Shown here one piece after another: positions 36,632 to 51,600 of a stretch of DNA of 64,000 nucleotides. A program made the position numbers and the translations under genes. The DNA lies in the NCBI GenBank assembly GCA_936432065.2, contig OW386286.2, forward strand, positions 268,107,987 to 268,171,986, written 5' to 3'. How positions within the stretch are numbered: the first letter of the stretch is position 1; the number at the start of each line of letters is the position of its first letter. Below the pieces are notes generated by a model. That model saw nothing but the letters and a program-made list of their open reading frames with translations. It was not told the DNA's origin and did no database searches. The DNA comes from Rutpela maculata. Taxonomy: Eukaryota; Arthropoda; Insecta; Coleoptera; Cerambycidae.

Positions 36632-39600
36632 CTGAAAAGTAGAGAGAAAATGTGTATAGAAACTATTATTTTGTGATTGAAATTACTTGTACATACAAAT
36701 TTGCAAGACCAAAACTAAAACTCCATCAACTATTATCATATAATTAAAGAAATTAATTCCATTCTCCACTCGACGCTGTAAACACTGAAGCAATTTTGAC
36801 GTTTGATAATTATACGAAATTTACCTGCTTTTATGTCACTTGTAAAAGCCAATCATATGCATGATACGTATTTGTTCCTGATTCATTTCCCTCTAAACCA
36901 GGGTGTATTAAATACACCCAGCTCTAAACCTAATACATCATTGGATAATAAAATGATAGCCGTAGATCATAGCAGATCTAGGGAAGGTCAAAACATACAT
37001 ATCAGTTGAAATCTTAAGCCGAAAAAAATCGTTATTATACGGATAAAAAACAGATTAATTTTGCTTGAAAATAAATTTATTTTTCAAATAAGCTTCTTGT
37101 GTGGGAAGGCATCATCCGTGCCGGCTGTTTGCTAAGACACCATTAGCGAAATTAAATAGCTCCACCGTCCTTGTGGCTTCTATAATACTTACTTGATATT
37201 GAGGAAGAAGCCTCCAAAAATTAACAAGGGTAGAATTAAGGGTGGCCCTATAGATAGCGCCATTGAGACGTTGCTCGAGATGCATGATATCATGTATCCT
37301 AAAAACGTTTTAGTAAATTAAATTGGGATAGAAAGAATTTTTATACTTTATTGATACAAAATTTAATTCTAACTAATTTTGTACACAGTATTCACTGTTT
37401 ACACCTAATAAAATATTTATTATAATGATTAAAATTAACATGTAACAATCGCAAGTCATACACGAACGTTCATTCTTGTCATTCATTCCTTTAACAATCT
37501 TTCCTCCCAAAATGAAAAAGGATAATGAAACTGCGGTCACCCACAAACACAACATTTTCTGCCATTTTTCCTAAAGTTTTTTATTAGTCTGTCATCTTGT
37601 CATAGTCTATGTAATGAAGCATTATAAGAAGACTTTTTTGTACTCCCCCCCCCCCCCCCGTTTACGAGGGTGTTGAACACGATGCAAGTAGTGGCAGAAG
37701 TTTTTGACTGCCGAAATCCTCTGAGACGTCCAAAAAGCAACCCTTTTATGAATCACTTTATGTTTTCATATATAAACGGGTCTGGGAAGTAATTTATCGA
37801 CGGATTTTACTTGAAATAACAGGGAAGGGGATTATAGAGTAAGTGCAATCCAGGCAGCAGGCCTAGGGGGTTGATTAAACCCTCCCGAGGCGCGAGGGGT
37901 GGAAAATCATTTTTTTAAAATGATTCGGTACAAACGCGTATCTCCCCGTTTTCGCTGATCACGGGAAAAATATTCATTTTTAGCTCCAACTCCTCCTCAT
38001 CCCTCAAATGGGCAGAAACCACCCCCCACTCACCAGAAAGTATGCTATCCGGAATTTACAAGTTTTTCGACACATGATCGTTATTCACGAAAGATGTAAA
38101 ATTCATTAATTATGCTTTTGATCGTCAATACGCCCTCCCTCGTTTTTGCAGGCACTGGTCACGATAAAAATATTCACCTTCATCTCCGACACTCAACCCC
38201 TATAATGGAAAAATGATTTTCCTCGCGCCTCACTTACTCTGTAACCCCCTTCCATGTTATTTCAAGTACAACCTGTCGATAAATCACTCCCCAGACCCGT
38301 TTATGTATGAAAACATAAAGGGATCCATAAAAGGGGTGATTTTTGGCTGTTTAAGAGGGTTGCGGCGGTCAAAGACTTCTCCCACCACTTGCATCGTGTC
38401 CAACATCCTCGAAAACGGGGGGAGGGAGGTAATCTCGTCTTTGCACGAAATATTTACACTATTAATGCCTTCATTACTTAGACTATCATTCTTTGTCGAA
38501 AACAATTCAACTGTTTAAAGCACACTAACTCAAGAAACTGGGAACTTGATCATGTCTAGATGTCATTTTGTCTTCTAGCCTTTTAATACCTCCTGTAATA
38601 TAACTACAGTCTCCAAGAGTTTTTTCAATGAAAATTAATTTAATTTAACTTCATGCTCTCTTGAGAGCTTGTAGGGAGTCTATCCATAGTGTGTATGCAA
38701 ATTTTTGACCTCTGTTGTGTCAGTGACAAAATATGGTTGAGTTTCGCATTCTTGAAATATATCGCTTCATTTCAAAGTCCTGAAAAAAATGCACACAGTT
38801 TCGTAGAGCTTGAAATTCTCTATACTGTTCTCTATACTCTTTTACTTCCTTTCGCAGGATTAGTATATTGTGATTTATAGCTCGAGAAAGGTAAGAACGA
38901 ATGGGTTGAAAAATGTTTTTCTCCTTTTTCGCGTCTTTGTTCTTTAGTAAGTCTTACGCAAATTCCACAATTCGACATTACCACCAACAGAAAAAGGGAT
39001 ACAACAACACACTTATAGAACATATCATTAGGTGCAGGCACGACTCGGATTTGACAATGATCCTGAGAAATGGGGTTGAAGCAGAATCGTGGGCTCGAAC
39101 CGATTACTAATACAGCCGATCCCGCACTACCAGCACTTCTTAAATTAATATTTTGCGAATGTTTGTCGAAATGAGGTGCAGCTTGTAGTTGTCACAAAGC
39201 ATCAGGCATAAAGTATTTCATGATACGCCAAAACTGTAGCAGGGAAACTTGTGAAAATGTACCAGATGTCGCCAACGTGCTTGAGGAAAACGAAAACGGC
39301 AACAAAGGCACTGCGATGATGGAAGAAACATGTAAAAATGATGCTGGTCATATTGAAGATGAAGAAAGTGCAATGAAATTGTGTTGAAGAAGAAATCGAC
39401 GAGAATCAACCAGGACCATCCAAAAACACAAAATACAATAGTTCATTAAAAATGGAGTTAATATGTTACAGTGAGAACTGACCGTGAATTAGGCCTCTTC
39501 GAAAGATATGTTCTATGAGTGTGTTTGTTGTTGTGCTGCTTGTTCTGTTGGTGGTAATGTAGAAGAACCTACCACACAGCGTCTAAGTAATGCGACACCA

Positions 39601-42600
39601 TTTATTAAGGGCGCCAGTCGCGTTCTTCCTTGTTTATGTGTGGTCTTTCACTGCCAGGCGGGTTCAATAAGATGTATGAGATATTTGATAGCTAAGAAAT
39701 ATGCCAAGGCTGCACTTACCGTCGATTACTAACGACGCTCTCTCCAAAAATTGATTTTTCTCTCGATGTACTTTTTCCTATTTACCTAAAGTTTTAATGG
39801 ATTTTATGCTTAGAGATCTCTGAATTGTCTTCATAAAAAAATCCCCCTCGAGCTTCCATAATGCGACCGGGGTATTGAGATGCAAACTTGTGGGTCTGAT
39901 ACACCCAATTTACTCAATTCCGGCCTATCAAATGAAAGCCCTCGAGGGATAAGACTTGAAACAAGTCATTTAATCAATAGAATGCAATCGTTCAAATAAT
40001 ACCACTTATTGATTAGGTTTAAAATAAGTACAATTACAGTTATTCAATATCCTATCCAATAAATTATATAATTTGAATAGAATCGCCTTCCCAAGTAGGG
40101 CAAGGTCGACCACCTTTTCTAGAGAGCTTTTGAAGCTACCATGCTTTCTCTCTCACGACGTACCGGTCCTCATATAGATTCAATATAAGCGATATGGCAC
40201 GACTTCGCCTTCGAGCCACTTTTTTTGGTAAATTGCTTTTTGTCTTACTTATGCAGAGGGCCGCCGACAGCTTTACCAGGCCCTCTTTCAAGGCTGAAAA
40301 CCAACCTCACTCTACAAAAGATAGCCTGCGACTACCACGTTGCCAGTGGATCAAAAATTAACGTACTGGTATCGAAACAAAGAAGGTATTGATTTTAAGA
40401 AAAAAGTGCTGATGTAACTAAAATTGTTGAACGGGGGGATCCGAAAAAAAAAATTATTTCGCTTCCTGAATAAATTGTTTAAATTGGGAGTCTAAAGTAA
40501 GCCAGTAAAACTTCATACAAAAAGTGTACTGGCACAATGAAAGTAGCACTGATTTACTGGTTGTGATCAAAATGTACTGATTTCAGTACGAATGTATTGA
40601 CACTGGCAACGCTGCAGGACACAGAAGACCAGGGCATCCAAGCTACAATTTAGAGCGGGAAAAGTGTTTGCAGCGCCATCGCTACACGCGCATGAAACTA
40701 AAATGCGATTAATATGGAATTTCGATAAAAATCGACCAGGGTCAATTCTAAAAACTATTTCAAATTAAATAATTTATAGTAAATTTCATTTCAAATCAAC
40801 GTTATTTATAAGCCTGAAAAAATCATTGAAAGTTGAAGAAAATGTGTGTTTCATAAGAAATATACTAAATAAATGTACAGTGGAACAATCGTCAATATGA
40901 AATGAAAATTACTAAAAATTATTTCAAATAGTTTATAGTTATTTTTATTTCAAATCAGCAATTATTTACCGATCTGAAAATTTTATTAAAAATTCAATCA
41001 ATTATGGTTTTTAAAAATGATAGGTAAATAATCTATGAAACAATAGTTGTAAATATGGACAGCCAAAAGGCTAAAATTAAATATATTTATATAATTTTGT
41101 TTTTTGAGAATCGCCAAATGTGCTCAACTGAAAGCCTAGCCTATAAGACATAATATAGCAAGAACCTTGGGTCTCCTGCGGGTGCACGGGCCCCGGGGAT
41201 TTATCCCCTCCTGCCTCCCTTGTCGGCGGCCCTGCTTATGCACAAGGCGATTTTCTCTATAATTTTCTCATTTGGAAAGTCTTGCATTTGGTTTACCTAC
41301 TATCGTTTTCTACCGATTTTCCAACGCACTTGGATGAATCCAAATTTGTTTTCTTCGAGAAACCGGCCTTGTCCATTTTTACTAATTTTTGCCAAACAAT
41401 TGCCTATAGACGCTAGGCGCCTTTGCCACATTTCCAACAGTCCTTTTAACAAACTTTTCCTAAGTCGAAACTTTCTTTTAGTCTTCAACTCGGGATGTTC
41501 TATAACAGTAACAAAGAAATGTTGAATTCGGTTTTTGTAATACTTATTTTTAACGTTGGACTCACCAAAGATGCCAAAAAGAAGAATGGCATTATTCAAT
41601 TCATTTTTACCTTTATCGCGCTATAAATCGTAAAATATTAATCCTAAGAAAAAAGTAAAAGGGTCAAAATTATAATGAATTTCAAGCTCTACAAATATTT
41701 ATACATCTTACCTGACATCAAATTAGGTATCTATGATTTTTTAATATGTTGCACAGGATTAAAAAGTAATGTTAAATCCCAGCAAACCTCACCAGACCTC
41801 CAGGTCTTGGTCAAAAATCCAAAAAACTGAGAGACACTGCAATGCGTGCAAACCATCGAACATTTTAATCCAGATTTTTTGCAACTACATGCAGCTGCAT
41901 GATATCAACTGGAAGAGTTGTAGCGGTGCTGCATCCCTGGACATTATTTTGAGAGTGAGACCTTGGGACGTGCGCACCCAGCCCTAGTCAACAGGATTCT
42001 TTTAAATTAAGTCCCCAGTACATTTAACATAGAAGTTAATGGCGAAATAGTCGTAGACGGAGTTTCCGCTGCTAGCGCATTTTTTATGTTAAACTAAAAT
42101 AAAATAAGATCTATTAGCCTGACCCATTTTAATCAAAAGGTGGGCTCTTTAGCTTTAATTTAAAAAATAAATTAAGTCCCTAGTATATCTAACATAGAAG
42201 TATGTAATATACAGAGTTCAGTTCTTAATTTTCAGAAATGCATTGAAAAAAAAAAAATTTCATTAGACATTTTTTGTTGTAAACAAATATTTCAAATATG
42301 TATTCAATTATTCAAAATATTTCGTATAACTTACATTTAAGAGAAACACAATCATAAAGTTTATTTTTCAATTAAAACTGAAGAACGCACCTTTCGATTA
42401 AAATCGGTCCGAAAAGGGCCAGGTTACTATTTTTTTTTTAATACGAGTATTCTGAAAAATACGAGTTGGTCATCAAAATTGTTTTGAGAATTTGAGGCTA
42501 ATAGCCTTCTTATTAGCTCTTGGGTCATAATTTGTAGGTAAAAATGTTGATATTATCATTACCTACGAATATATATATTCAAAAATGCAATTAAAAAAAA

Positions 42601-45600
42601 AATTATATATATTTTTTAAATATTCCTTCCTCTTTCCCGATCCATTCATCATAATAGTACTATATATTGGGGGGGGGGGGCATTTTTGGCGTCCTTTGAA
42701 CCTATTTGGGGCTTGGTTTGGGGTAAAATGAATTTTCTGAACCTAGTTATAGTAGTAGTACGTATTTCACAGATTTTTATGTTATAAACTGTTAAAAATG
42801 TCGAAAAATGAAAATTTTGCAGAACAGCTGTATCTCGGATACTATTTGATCTACAGAGTCTGCTCTGGTACCAATTTGTAGTAAATTTAGTCTACTTTTA
42901 AAAAATAATAAATTATTTTTAGCGTTTTAGCAGTTTTTTGCATTTTTGACCAAGACCCGGCGGTCTGCCAAGGTCGTAAACTTGGATTTAACATTAATTT
43001 TTAATCCTGTACAACATATTAAAGCATAGATACCTGATTTAATATCAGGTAACCCCCTTTTTGATGACAAAGTTACTGGATTAAAAATCTGTATATATTT
43101 TTTCATAACTTCAACAGGAAACTTAGATAAAAAAAAGAATCTCAACCATGTTTTCAAGATAGCGGCGTTTCCACCAGGACAGGCATAAACATTTGGGATA
43201 TACCCCCCTACATCCACTCAAAACGGCATGGAGTTAAATTAATGTTCATTATCACTAATTATTTCAGTGCCTACAGACTAGACTTTATCTTATTCTTATA
43301 ATATTTGATCAATATTTGTAGAAAGTAGGTTACTTATGACATCGGGAGATGGATGGCAAGTAAATGCTAGTAAATAATTAATTAAAGTTATTTGCAATGT
43401 CTTACAGGCTTTCAATTTCCTTTTCATTTCAATGCATTCCTTTTTATCGTTCAAATAGATCCAGAATTGCTTAGGGTCAACAGACAGAGAGTCTATAAAA
43501 ACAATAGTAGACAGAAATTACTTACCAAAACTTGTTGCCACGTTGGAAACCAGCGTAATAACAGAACATGCTACCAAAAACCTTGATAATGCAGGATTTA
43601 GGCCTATCAAAAAATAACAGCATGATACGAAGATGGTGGGCATTAGAATGAATATTGGACTCTCGGCTATCGTTTTGCTCAAGAAATAGACGTCCGTACG
43701 GTACATTCCATTTCTGTGCTCCCGGAGAAATATTGGTAGTTCAGTACAAAATACCTTAAAAATAAAAATAGTGTATCGTAGTCTTCCGCCTCGTATTGCC
43801 ATTGTAAATTACGTAATCTAGTTTTTGTAGAACCAAAAAACTGCGATAATAATTTCAAATGTTAAGTTTGATCTTTCTTCAGATGACTCAACTATAATTT
43901 CATTTTACCGAAAAACGCTAATGAAACCTTTTTCCATTGACGTGATTAATTCCTGATTTCTTAAACAAAACTCCAATGGATCGCGTTGACTTCACCCACG
44001 ATAATGACGTGGTAGATAGCGACGTTGATTCAGAGTAATTTCAGTGTTAATAAATGGCGGTGTCAATTTTTTTGTTTTTCGATCAATACCGTTTTTTATT
44101 TAATGAATATTTCGTGTTCATTAAAATTGTCCCCCTTCAGTTGAAATCCTGAAATTTTCATACCTACTCTACCTCATACATCTCTCTCAATAACACTGGT
44201 CGACACCAAAAAAAAAAATTCTGCTCCAAGGACTAAACCTATAAACGTCAAAAATTGTCAAAAAACCGTTTTGATGATAAAAACCGGGATTTACTTGAAA
44301 TCTACGCGGTAAAAATTTTTCTAAATTGAAAATTCGGATTCAGCACACAAAAATACATAAGGAATGATAGGTTTAGTCCTTGGAACAGAAAATTTTTTTT
44401 TGTAGATCTGTGCACAGGTGCACTTTGCGGACAGGTCTACAAAAAAAATCTGTTCCAAGGACTGAACCTATCATTCCTTATATATTTTTGTGCTGAATCT
44501 GAATTTTCAATTTAAAAAATATTTTACGCCGTAGATTTCGAGTAAATCCCGGTTCTTATCGTCAAAATACGGTTTTTAACAAAAAAAAACCGGGATTTAC
44601 TCAAAATCTACGGTAGAAATTTTAATTGAAAATTCGGATTCAGCACACAAAAACACTTAAGGCATTATAGGTTTAGTCCATGGAGCAGAATTTTTTTTTT
44701 TTTTTTTGTCGACCTGTGTCGCCAAGAAGCCAAAATATTTATTTTTAGGAATAAAATATTTTTATCGTCTTGAATAGGTCAGTTTTCCGTATGAGGCGGC
44801 GAGGAGTATAATATTTGCGCCTAGATTTTATTTTGTTTAATATCGTTCATCGTTCTGATTCATTTTGATCAGTTTTAAGTGGTAATGATAGATGATGCAT
44901 ATATAACCGACGTACAATTTTGTTAAATCCAAAATAAAACAACAATATTGCTTCTGTGCAACAGAATACATACATTAATTACTGCAAAAACGTTCTGAAA
45001 TGTCATGTTTGTTAAAAATATAAATAGTACGCCATTAATATTCATAACCCCGTCCTGGTTAATTTGTTGTCCATAATAAATGGCTCCTAGCATGAGGGAG
45101 ATTATCTAAAAAATAACACGTCTACATAACAATTTGTTTATAGTAGGACCGGTATATCTTACCATAGCTTGTAACATTCTAACTTTGATTAAGAGTGGTT
45201 CCTTCAATATACTTATCCAAGTTCTCCACAGTACTGCCCTGAATTGAGCCAACCAAGACGCCTTGTATGGACTGCTTTGACTGGCGCTGTTCAACCATAT
45301 GTCGGTTTCGACGTATTCAGATCCTTTTAGCTAAATAATCAATCATATTAGTTATATACAGATTAGGCAATTGTAGTTTTATATATGCTGAGATAAACGA
45401 GTGCGAGAGATAAAACAGAGAAATTAGGAAAATAAAGACCGATCTCAGCACACTTCACACTTCGTGAAATCTTATTTTTATCACCTTGTCGTGTATCAAC
45501 GCAGGGCATCGGTACCTATCGGTTCTAACAGCGTGTACATTGTAGTGGAATTATATCCGTCGTTTTAACCTCCCCACAATAAAATTGTGGGAGGTTACTG

Positions 45601-48600
45601 AAATTGGTCCAAAATCGAAAATTGAGATAACATCAAATCTTTACGTTTTGAGGTTCCAGGAACCCAAAAAAGTGATTTTTGAAAAATGTCTGTGTGTATG
45701 TATGTGAACACGATAGAGGAGAAACTGCTAAACGGATTTGGATGAAACTTTGCATGAGGGTTTCTTTAGTGCTCTGGAAGATCTGGTTTTGGTTGAGATC
45801 GAACTACGTTTAGTGCTGTTTTGGCACAACAAGTTGCTTTCTTTATGATTACTTGCAATTTGTAATCGAACCACTGAAAAGCAGTAAAAATTCCGATTTC
45901 AACAATATATCACACTTGCACCCTTTCGATTTCGTTTCCTTAAAAAAAAATTAAAGAGAACTCGTTATATGTGCACACATAACAGCATCCAAAAAATATT
46001 ATTGGTATTATTGTTAGGGGAAAATGTATTTTGCCATCTGTCAAAAATACTTGTGAATGTTGATTTATAGGTTATCGTACATTATCTGCACCTGCCGTCA
46101 AAGCTAACCTCAAAAATATATATTTTTTAAGATTTAAGAACATTACGTAGCTATTATTAAAATTTCTGCCTGGTTGCCGTACTTTCAACTAAAATTTAGT
46201 ACAGTGTAATATTTATGAAGTTCTAAATACTTTGTCCTAATAAAATAGAACTCTTTTTGTATGTTGGAAATCTAACCTGTAATTAGCAGTTTATTTTTAT
46301 TTATCAACAATATAGAAAAATTATTTGAGTGAATTTTTAAATATTTGCTCTAAGCAAAAAATGCGTATACAAACATTAAAAATGAGAATAAACTTGAAAA
46401 ACTTAAACATGATGCAGATGTCCCTAAGTATATTTCATAACCTAAAAATCAACATTCGTAAAGGTTACCAACCCAAATATTTTGGACAGATCTCAAAACT
46501 TATTTTAGTTGGTTTTTCTAAAGGTAATAATTGTTCGGATATTACGTCTGACTGATGGGACGCGTCACAATCGTTCGTTTAATGCAAATCGAGCTAACCG
46601 AGCTAAATCTGAAACGTTCGAATATTACAAAATATAGGCCTCGGACGAAGCTCGACTTGCTCAGACCTTTTTGACCGAGCAGAAAGATTTTAATTTGACG
46701 CATGCGTAGTCTGCTTGAATTGTCCATAATGTTGTTGAGGTTAGAGTGTCATTTTTTTCGTTATCCAATGTTCTACAAAATCTTCGAAACGTTATCTCTT
46801 AATACCCTTATAATATCCAGCAATTGATTAACATGCAACATAAACAAACATGAGAGGTTGTGTTTTAACAGATTGCTTGTAGTCCACTTCAGTTCGTTCG
46901 ATATTTGTTCATGAAATAAATGGCTCCAAAGTCACGTGTAATTTATCTGTTTGCTCAGTGCTCTGATTTCCGATGTAACACAGCTTATAAAGATCCACCG
47001 TATGGGGAGGTTCCAGCCGCTTCCCGTAGCTGCCGCATTTTTTTTTCTAATTTCTGTTTTCTTTCTTGCACTCGTTTATCTCAGGATACATACAGAGTGT
47101 CCCAAAGTATGGATACTAGTCGGGATATCGAGATATGAAGTAAATAACCTCTATAAAAGTTGTTGACGTCATCGGTGTGCACCACTTGGTGACCTTGAAT
47201 TTGAACTTGAAGGCCAATTTCAAGGTCAGTCAAGGGTCAACTTTCGTTTTTTTTTAAATATAATAATAATAATAATAATAAAAAATCTCTTTAGTGTAAA
47301 CATACAAGTTGTAAAATTTACAAACGGCGAAGTTCAGAAATAGTAACAACTAACCTTCTGCTCTTCCACTTAACCTAAACCCGTATTTTTGACCCCGGAT
47401 TCTAAAAGAGCGAAAAATTTTGCATTAGAGGTGTAAAGGGTCAAATTGACCCTAGGGTCTAGATACTGAGCACAGGCAATAGTGATCATGATAGACCCTA
47501 CAGATAGATTTAATGGCCCAATCGAGGTAGTTTCATGAACTACTTCGGCCACTAGGGGGGGGGGGGGGGTCCCATTTGATAAACAACAGTTGACCTTCAA
47601 CTGACCTTGGAAATGACCTTCAAGGTCAAATCCAAGATCACCAAGTGGTGCCCCCCCAATGACCTCAACAACTTTTATAGAAGTAATTTTCTTCATATCT
47701 CACTATCCTGGCGAGATGCCAGCCTGAAAATTTCGAGACATTTGACCTTTAGATGACCCCCAGAGTCAATTTGACATCTTAAAACTCTAATGCCAAATTT
47801 TTCGCTCTTTCAGAATCCGGAGTCAAAAATAGGAGTTCCTAATTAAAAAACGAAAATTGACCTTCAAATGACCTTGAATATGATCAAAAATCACCAAGTG
47901 GTGCCCTCTAATGACCTCAACAATTTTTGCAGAGGTAATTTTCCTCACATCTTGCTATCCTGGCGAGTTCTTCAGGCGTATTCATACTTTTGGGACACTG
48001 TAAATAAAACTACATTTGCCGCATCTGTAAGGAAAAATTGACGGAATGAAATGAATGAAACAAAATTTCGACTCAACTGTAAAGCCTCATATTTTTGCAG
48101 CAATTCAAATAATCTGGATTCGCTTTTATGCAAATAGTTAACTCACTTGTAATTTAGTATTTAGGAAGATGATTTTTTCTCAGGAAAATGCAATAGTCAT
48201 GAACGCCAGTGGATACTAATTTTTACAGTTTTCAGTTGTGCGAAATTTAAGATCTTAAATCCATCTGTTTGTCTATAAGTATGTTTGTTAACGCAAAATC
48301 TGAACAATTTATTTAGCGAAGGCATAAAATATTAGGCACGCTGTTTTCAATATCTGTAACTAATACTTTTAGAGAAACGTATACAGAGTATGTAGCCTAA
48401 GAGAGAAAACTAAGAAAATGTTTGAGATTTCTTCGAGTTTTCAGCTTCCAGTGAACTTCGAAAATTTCATCGTTCTATCATTTTGTCTGCATACTGAAGT
48501 CGCCCTCCTTCGTATCGATTATTTGTATGGTAAAAAATGTCGTACAGCCTTTAATGAAGATATGAATATTAACAATAAATGTTCCAAAGCTCTTACCATA

Positions 48601-51600
48601 GCAGCAGACTCGATGACCATTTTTACTCCTATGTCACTCCTTTCGAATTTTTCGCAGATCATCGCAATAGCTTGTCTACAAGATTCCTCTCTTTCAGGTA
48701 CTACAGCTAACAATTGAATAAAATAATCAGCTGGATTATAATTCCTTGGACATGGAGCTTCTAACCTAAAATACAATAGAAGTGTGGACATTATATACTC
48801 ATATTGACAGGCAGATTTCGATGTATCAACATAGTTTTGTACGCTGTAAATCGACATTAACCAATCTGTTCCATGTAACAAAATTTATTTCTGAAAACTT
48901 AAATGTTAACGAACAAGTTGATATGATTTACACCGATGTTTTCAAACTCTGACAGACTTGACAAAGGGATTGTACTTGGTAAACTTCATTTCTCAGGCTT
49001 TTCTCTCTCTCGTTATAACGTTTTTAGAAAGTTACTTAAGCGATATAATACAATATTATTACGTATTTTTACCCCCAGAGACATATATAGGAATTCCCCC
49101 TGAGTTCCAGAAAACAATTAAGTTAGTTAGTTTGGCAATCGACCCAGATATGGCGTGGGGTGTGAGAGTCTGAAAGTTGTAGATAGCCTACTAGAAAATT
49201 AGGGAATGAGGAGAGAACATTCTAGAGCTCTCATCTTTAGGTGTATAAAGGAATGGAGAATAATTACTTCACTAATATTACACTGAGAACTACAATTCAA
49301 TATTTCAATCACTTTATCACTTTGTTCACTCCTTGATCCGCTCTCTTAATTGAACTGAACTGAACTACTTTGCCAACTGAACTGTACTACTCCATGCGTT
49401 TATATACCCAAAGAATATTCTTAACTAATCTGTAACTTTCTAGTAGGCTCTCTGCAATTTCCAGATTCTGATACCGTGCACCATCTCTGGGCCGATTGCC
49501 AAACTAACTAACTTGGTTTCTGTTACTTATACATAGAACTTGTAGGAAATTCACAAAAATGTCTCTGGGGGTAGAACATGTAACAATACAATTAGAAATT
49601 GTAATTTCTCATTATAATGTAAATGTTATCATCTTATATTGTAATATTATTCATATGTACAACTTAGTATGCATCTTTGCATATGTAGTATATTATTTGT
49701 TACTTCTCATTCTGTATTTGGTACTTGTACTGTTGGATTGTGTATTTCGAAAATATAAAAAACAAATAAAATAAACAAATGTACTGAAGCATTTGAAATG
49801 TAAAATTGGAATTTTAAAATTTAATAACTTTCGATTAATGTAATTTGGTAAAAACTCATTTTTAAAATCGAAAATTTAGTTTTTCTTGCATCAAACCTAC
49901 AAAAAGTGTATCTATTTGAAGAGATAATATCTTTTTTGTGTGTATAATCCAGCAATAATTGTAAATAATTCATTATACTGTTACGTGTATACACCCTTTT
50001 TGTAAACACCCTGTATCGTGGGTTCGGAGATTATAACACCAGAGTAACACTAAACACTAATTTATGAACTTACTAATAATAATACTAATTACTACAATTC
50101 CAACAATTAATTACTTTACTAATATTGCACTAAGTACTATAAGTCGTAATAATTTAGTCACTTTTGATCACTTTGTTTACTTCTTAATGTTTGTCCAATC
50201 ACTGTCTGTACTGAACTGCTCATTCAACTGACCATTAGAACTGTACTAACTCAACTGTCTTCTAAACTGAACGGTTCATTCCTTTATATACCCTAGGTTA
50301 TGTATTCTGGATCTTTCCACTACATTCCAGCACATTCTGGAATGTTCCAGAGGATGTCTGTACTCTTCTAGATTTTTCTACATGTCTCCGGAGTGTTGAA
50401 ACATATAACAATACCATATTTCATTTTTAGTGAATTTAAAATGAAAAAAAATTTAGTTTAAAAAACTTACTACGCTTTAAAATACAGTTGGTTGACTTAC
50501 CCATATATACAGTGTGTCCCAGGATAGATGTAACAAGAGGTGTAATGGACCAAAAATTTTGGAATTTTGGAATGGTATTTGGGGATTAAGTCCTGCTTGT
50601 TGTAAAACTAAAGTATACCAAAAATGACTTGATTTGGTGTTTTACAGGGTGTTTTATAAGCAAAGTTGTAAAAATCACCACTAATAAAGTACCTTCATTT
50701 TTCAAAATATGAAAAAATTCCACTAAGAAAAGTTATTTAGAATGCAATTTTATACCTCTATACCAAAGTTCAGGAATATAAAATTATTTTTTTTAAACTT
50801 CCCATTTTTTCAATAAATTAGTATTTTATTTTGAACCATTCAATTAAAACTACATAGAAATTATTTTTTGTGAATTAATATTTAAAGTTATGTAGTAGCT
50901 AAAAGTAGGCTATGAGAAAAGCAGTGGATACACATTTATCATTTATTATTGACATATCTGTCAAACGTAGTCAATATTATCCTTAATTTCTGTTTCAAAT
51001 TTACGAACCAAGCATAAGAAATTAAGTCAAAATGGTACTCACAGTGCGTGAAAAAATTTATATTGTGCAATGCTACGGAATTGGTGGTGAAAACTCGCTA
51101 GGAGAAGTGGTAAGCCAATTTAATTTGAAATTTCCAAACACTGCTTTGTCACGTACTCAGGCTATGAGAATAATTAAAAAGTTTCTGGCTACGGGTAGTG
51201 TTCTTAACATGAAAAGAAAAATAAAAGCATATGATGAAGACAATGTTGGGGCTATTATAGCTCACGCCTCTGTTATAGAAAATCCTAGGATGCCACTAAG
51301 AGAGAGAGAGATCAGTTATTATTAATATTAGCAAGTCTAAACTCCAAAGAATTTACAAGGCAAAGAAAATTAGGACATATAAAGCAAATTATAAACATAC
51401 GCTTGAAGAGGGAGATAACGGCCGTAGGTTGGATTTTTGTTTGACCATTGGAGAAAAAATCATGGAAGAGATTTTTTTCATCATTACATAATTTTCTCAG
51501 ATGAATCCACATTCACAACCAATGGTGTTGTTTCATCTCAGATTTGTCGGTTTTGGGCTTCTGAAAATCCAAATTTTAGAATTCCTTGTAGAAGACAATA

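Noticed and set aside
41220..41599. Overlapping 101- and 99-codon genes on opposite strands
   Set aside because: Part of the segment recurs at 30085-30175 with broken frames, so it is a repeat rather than a gene.
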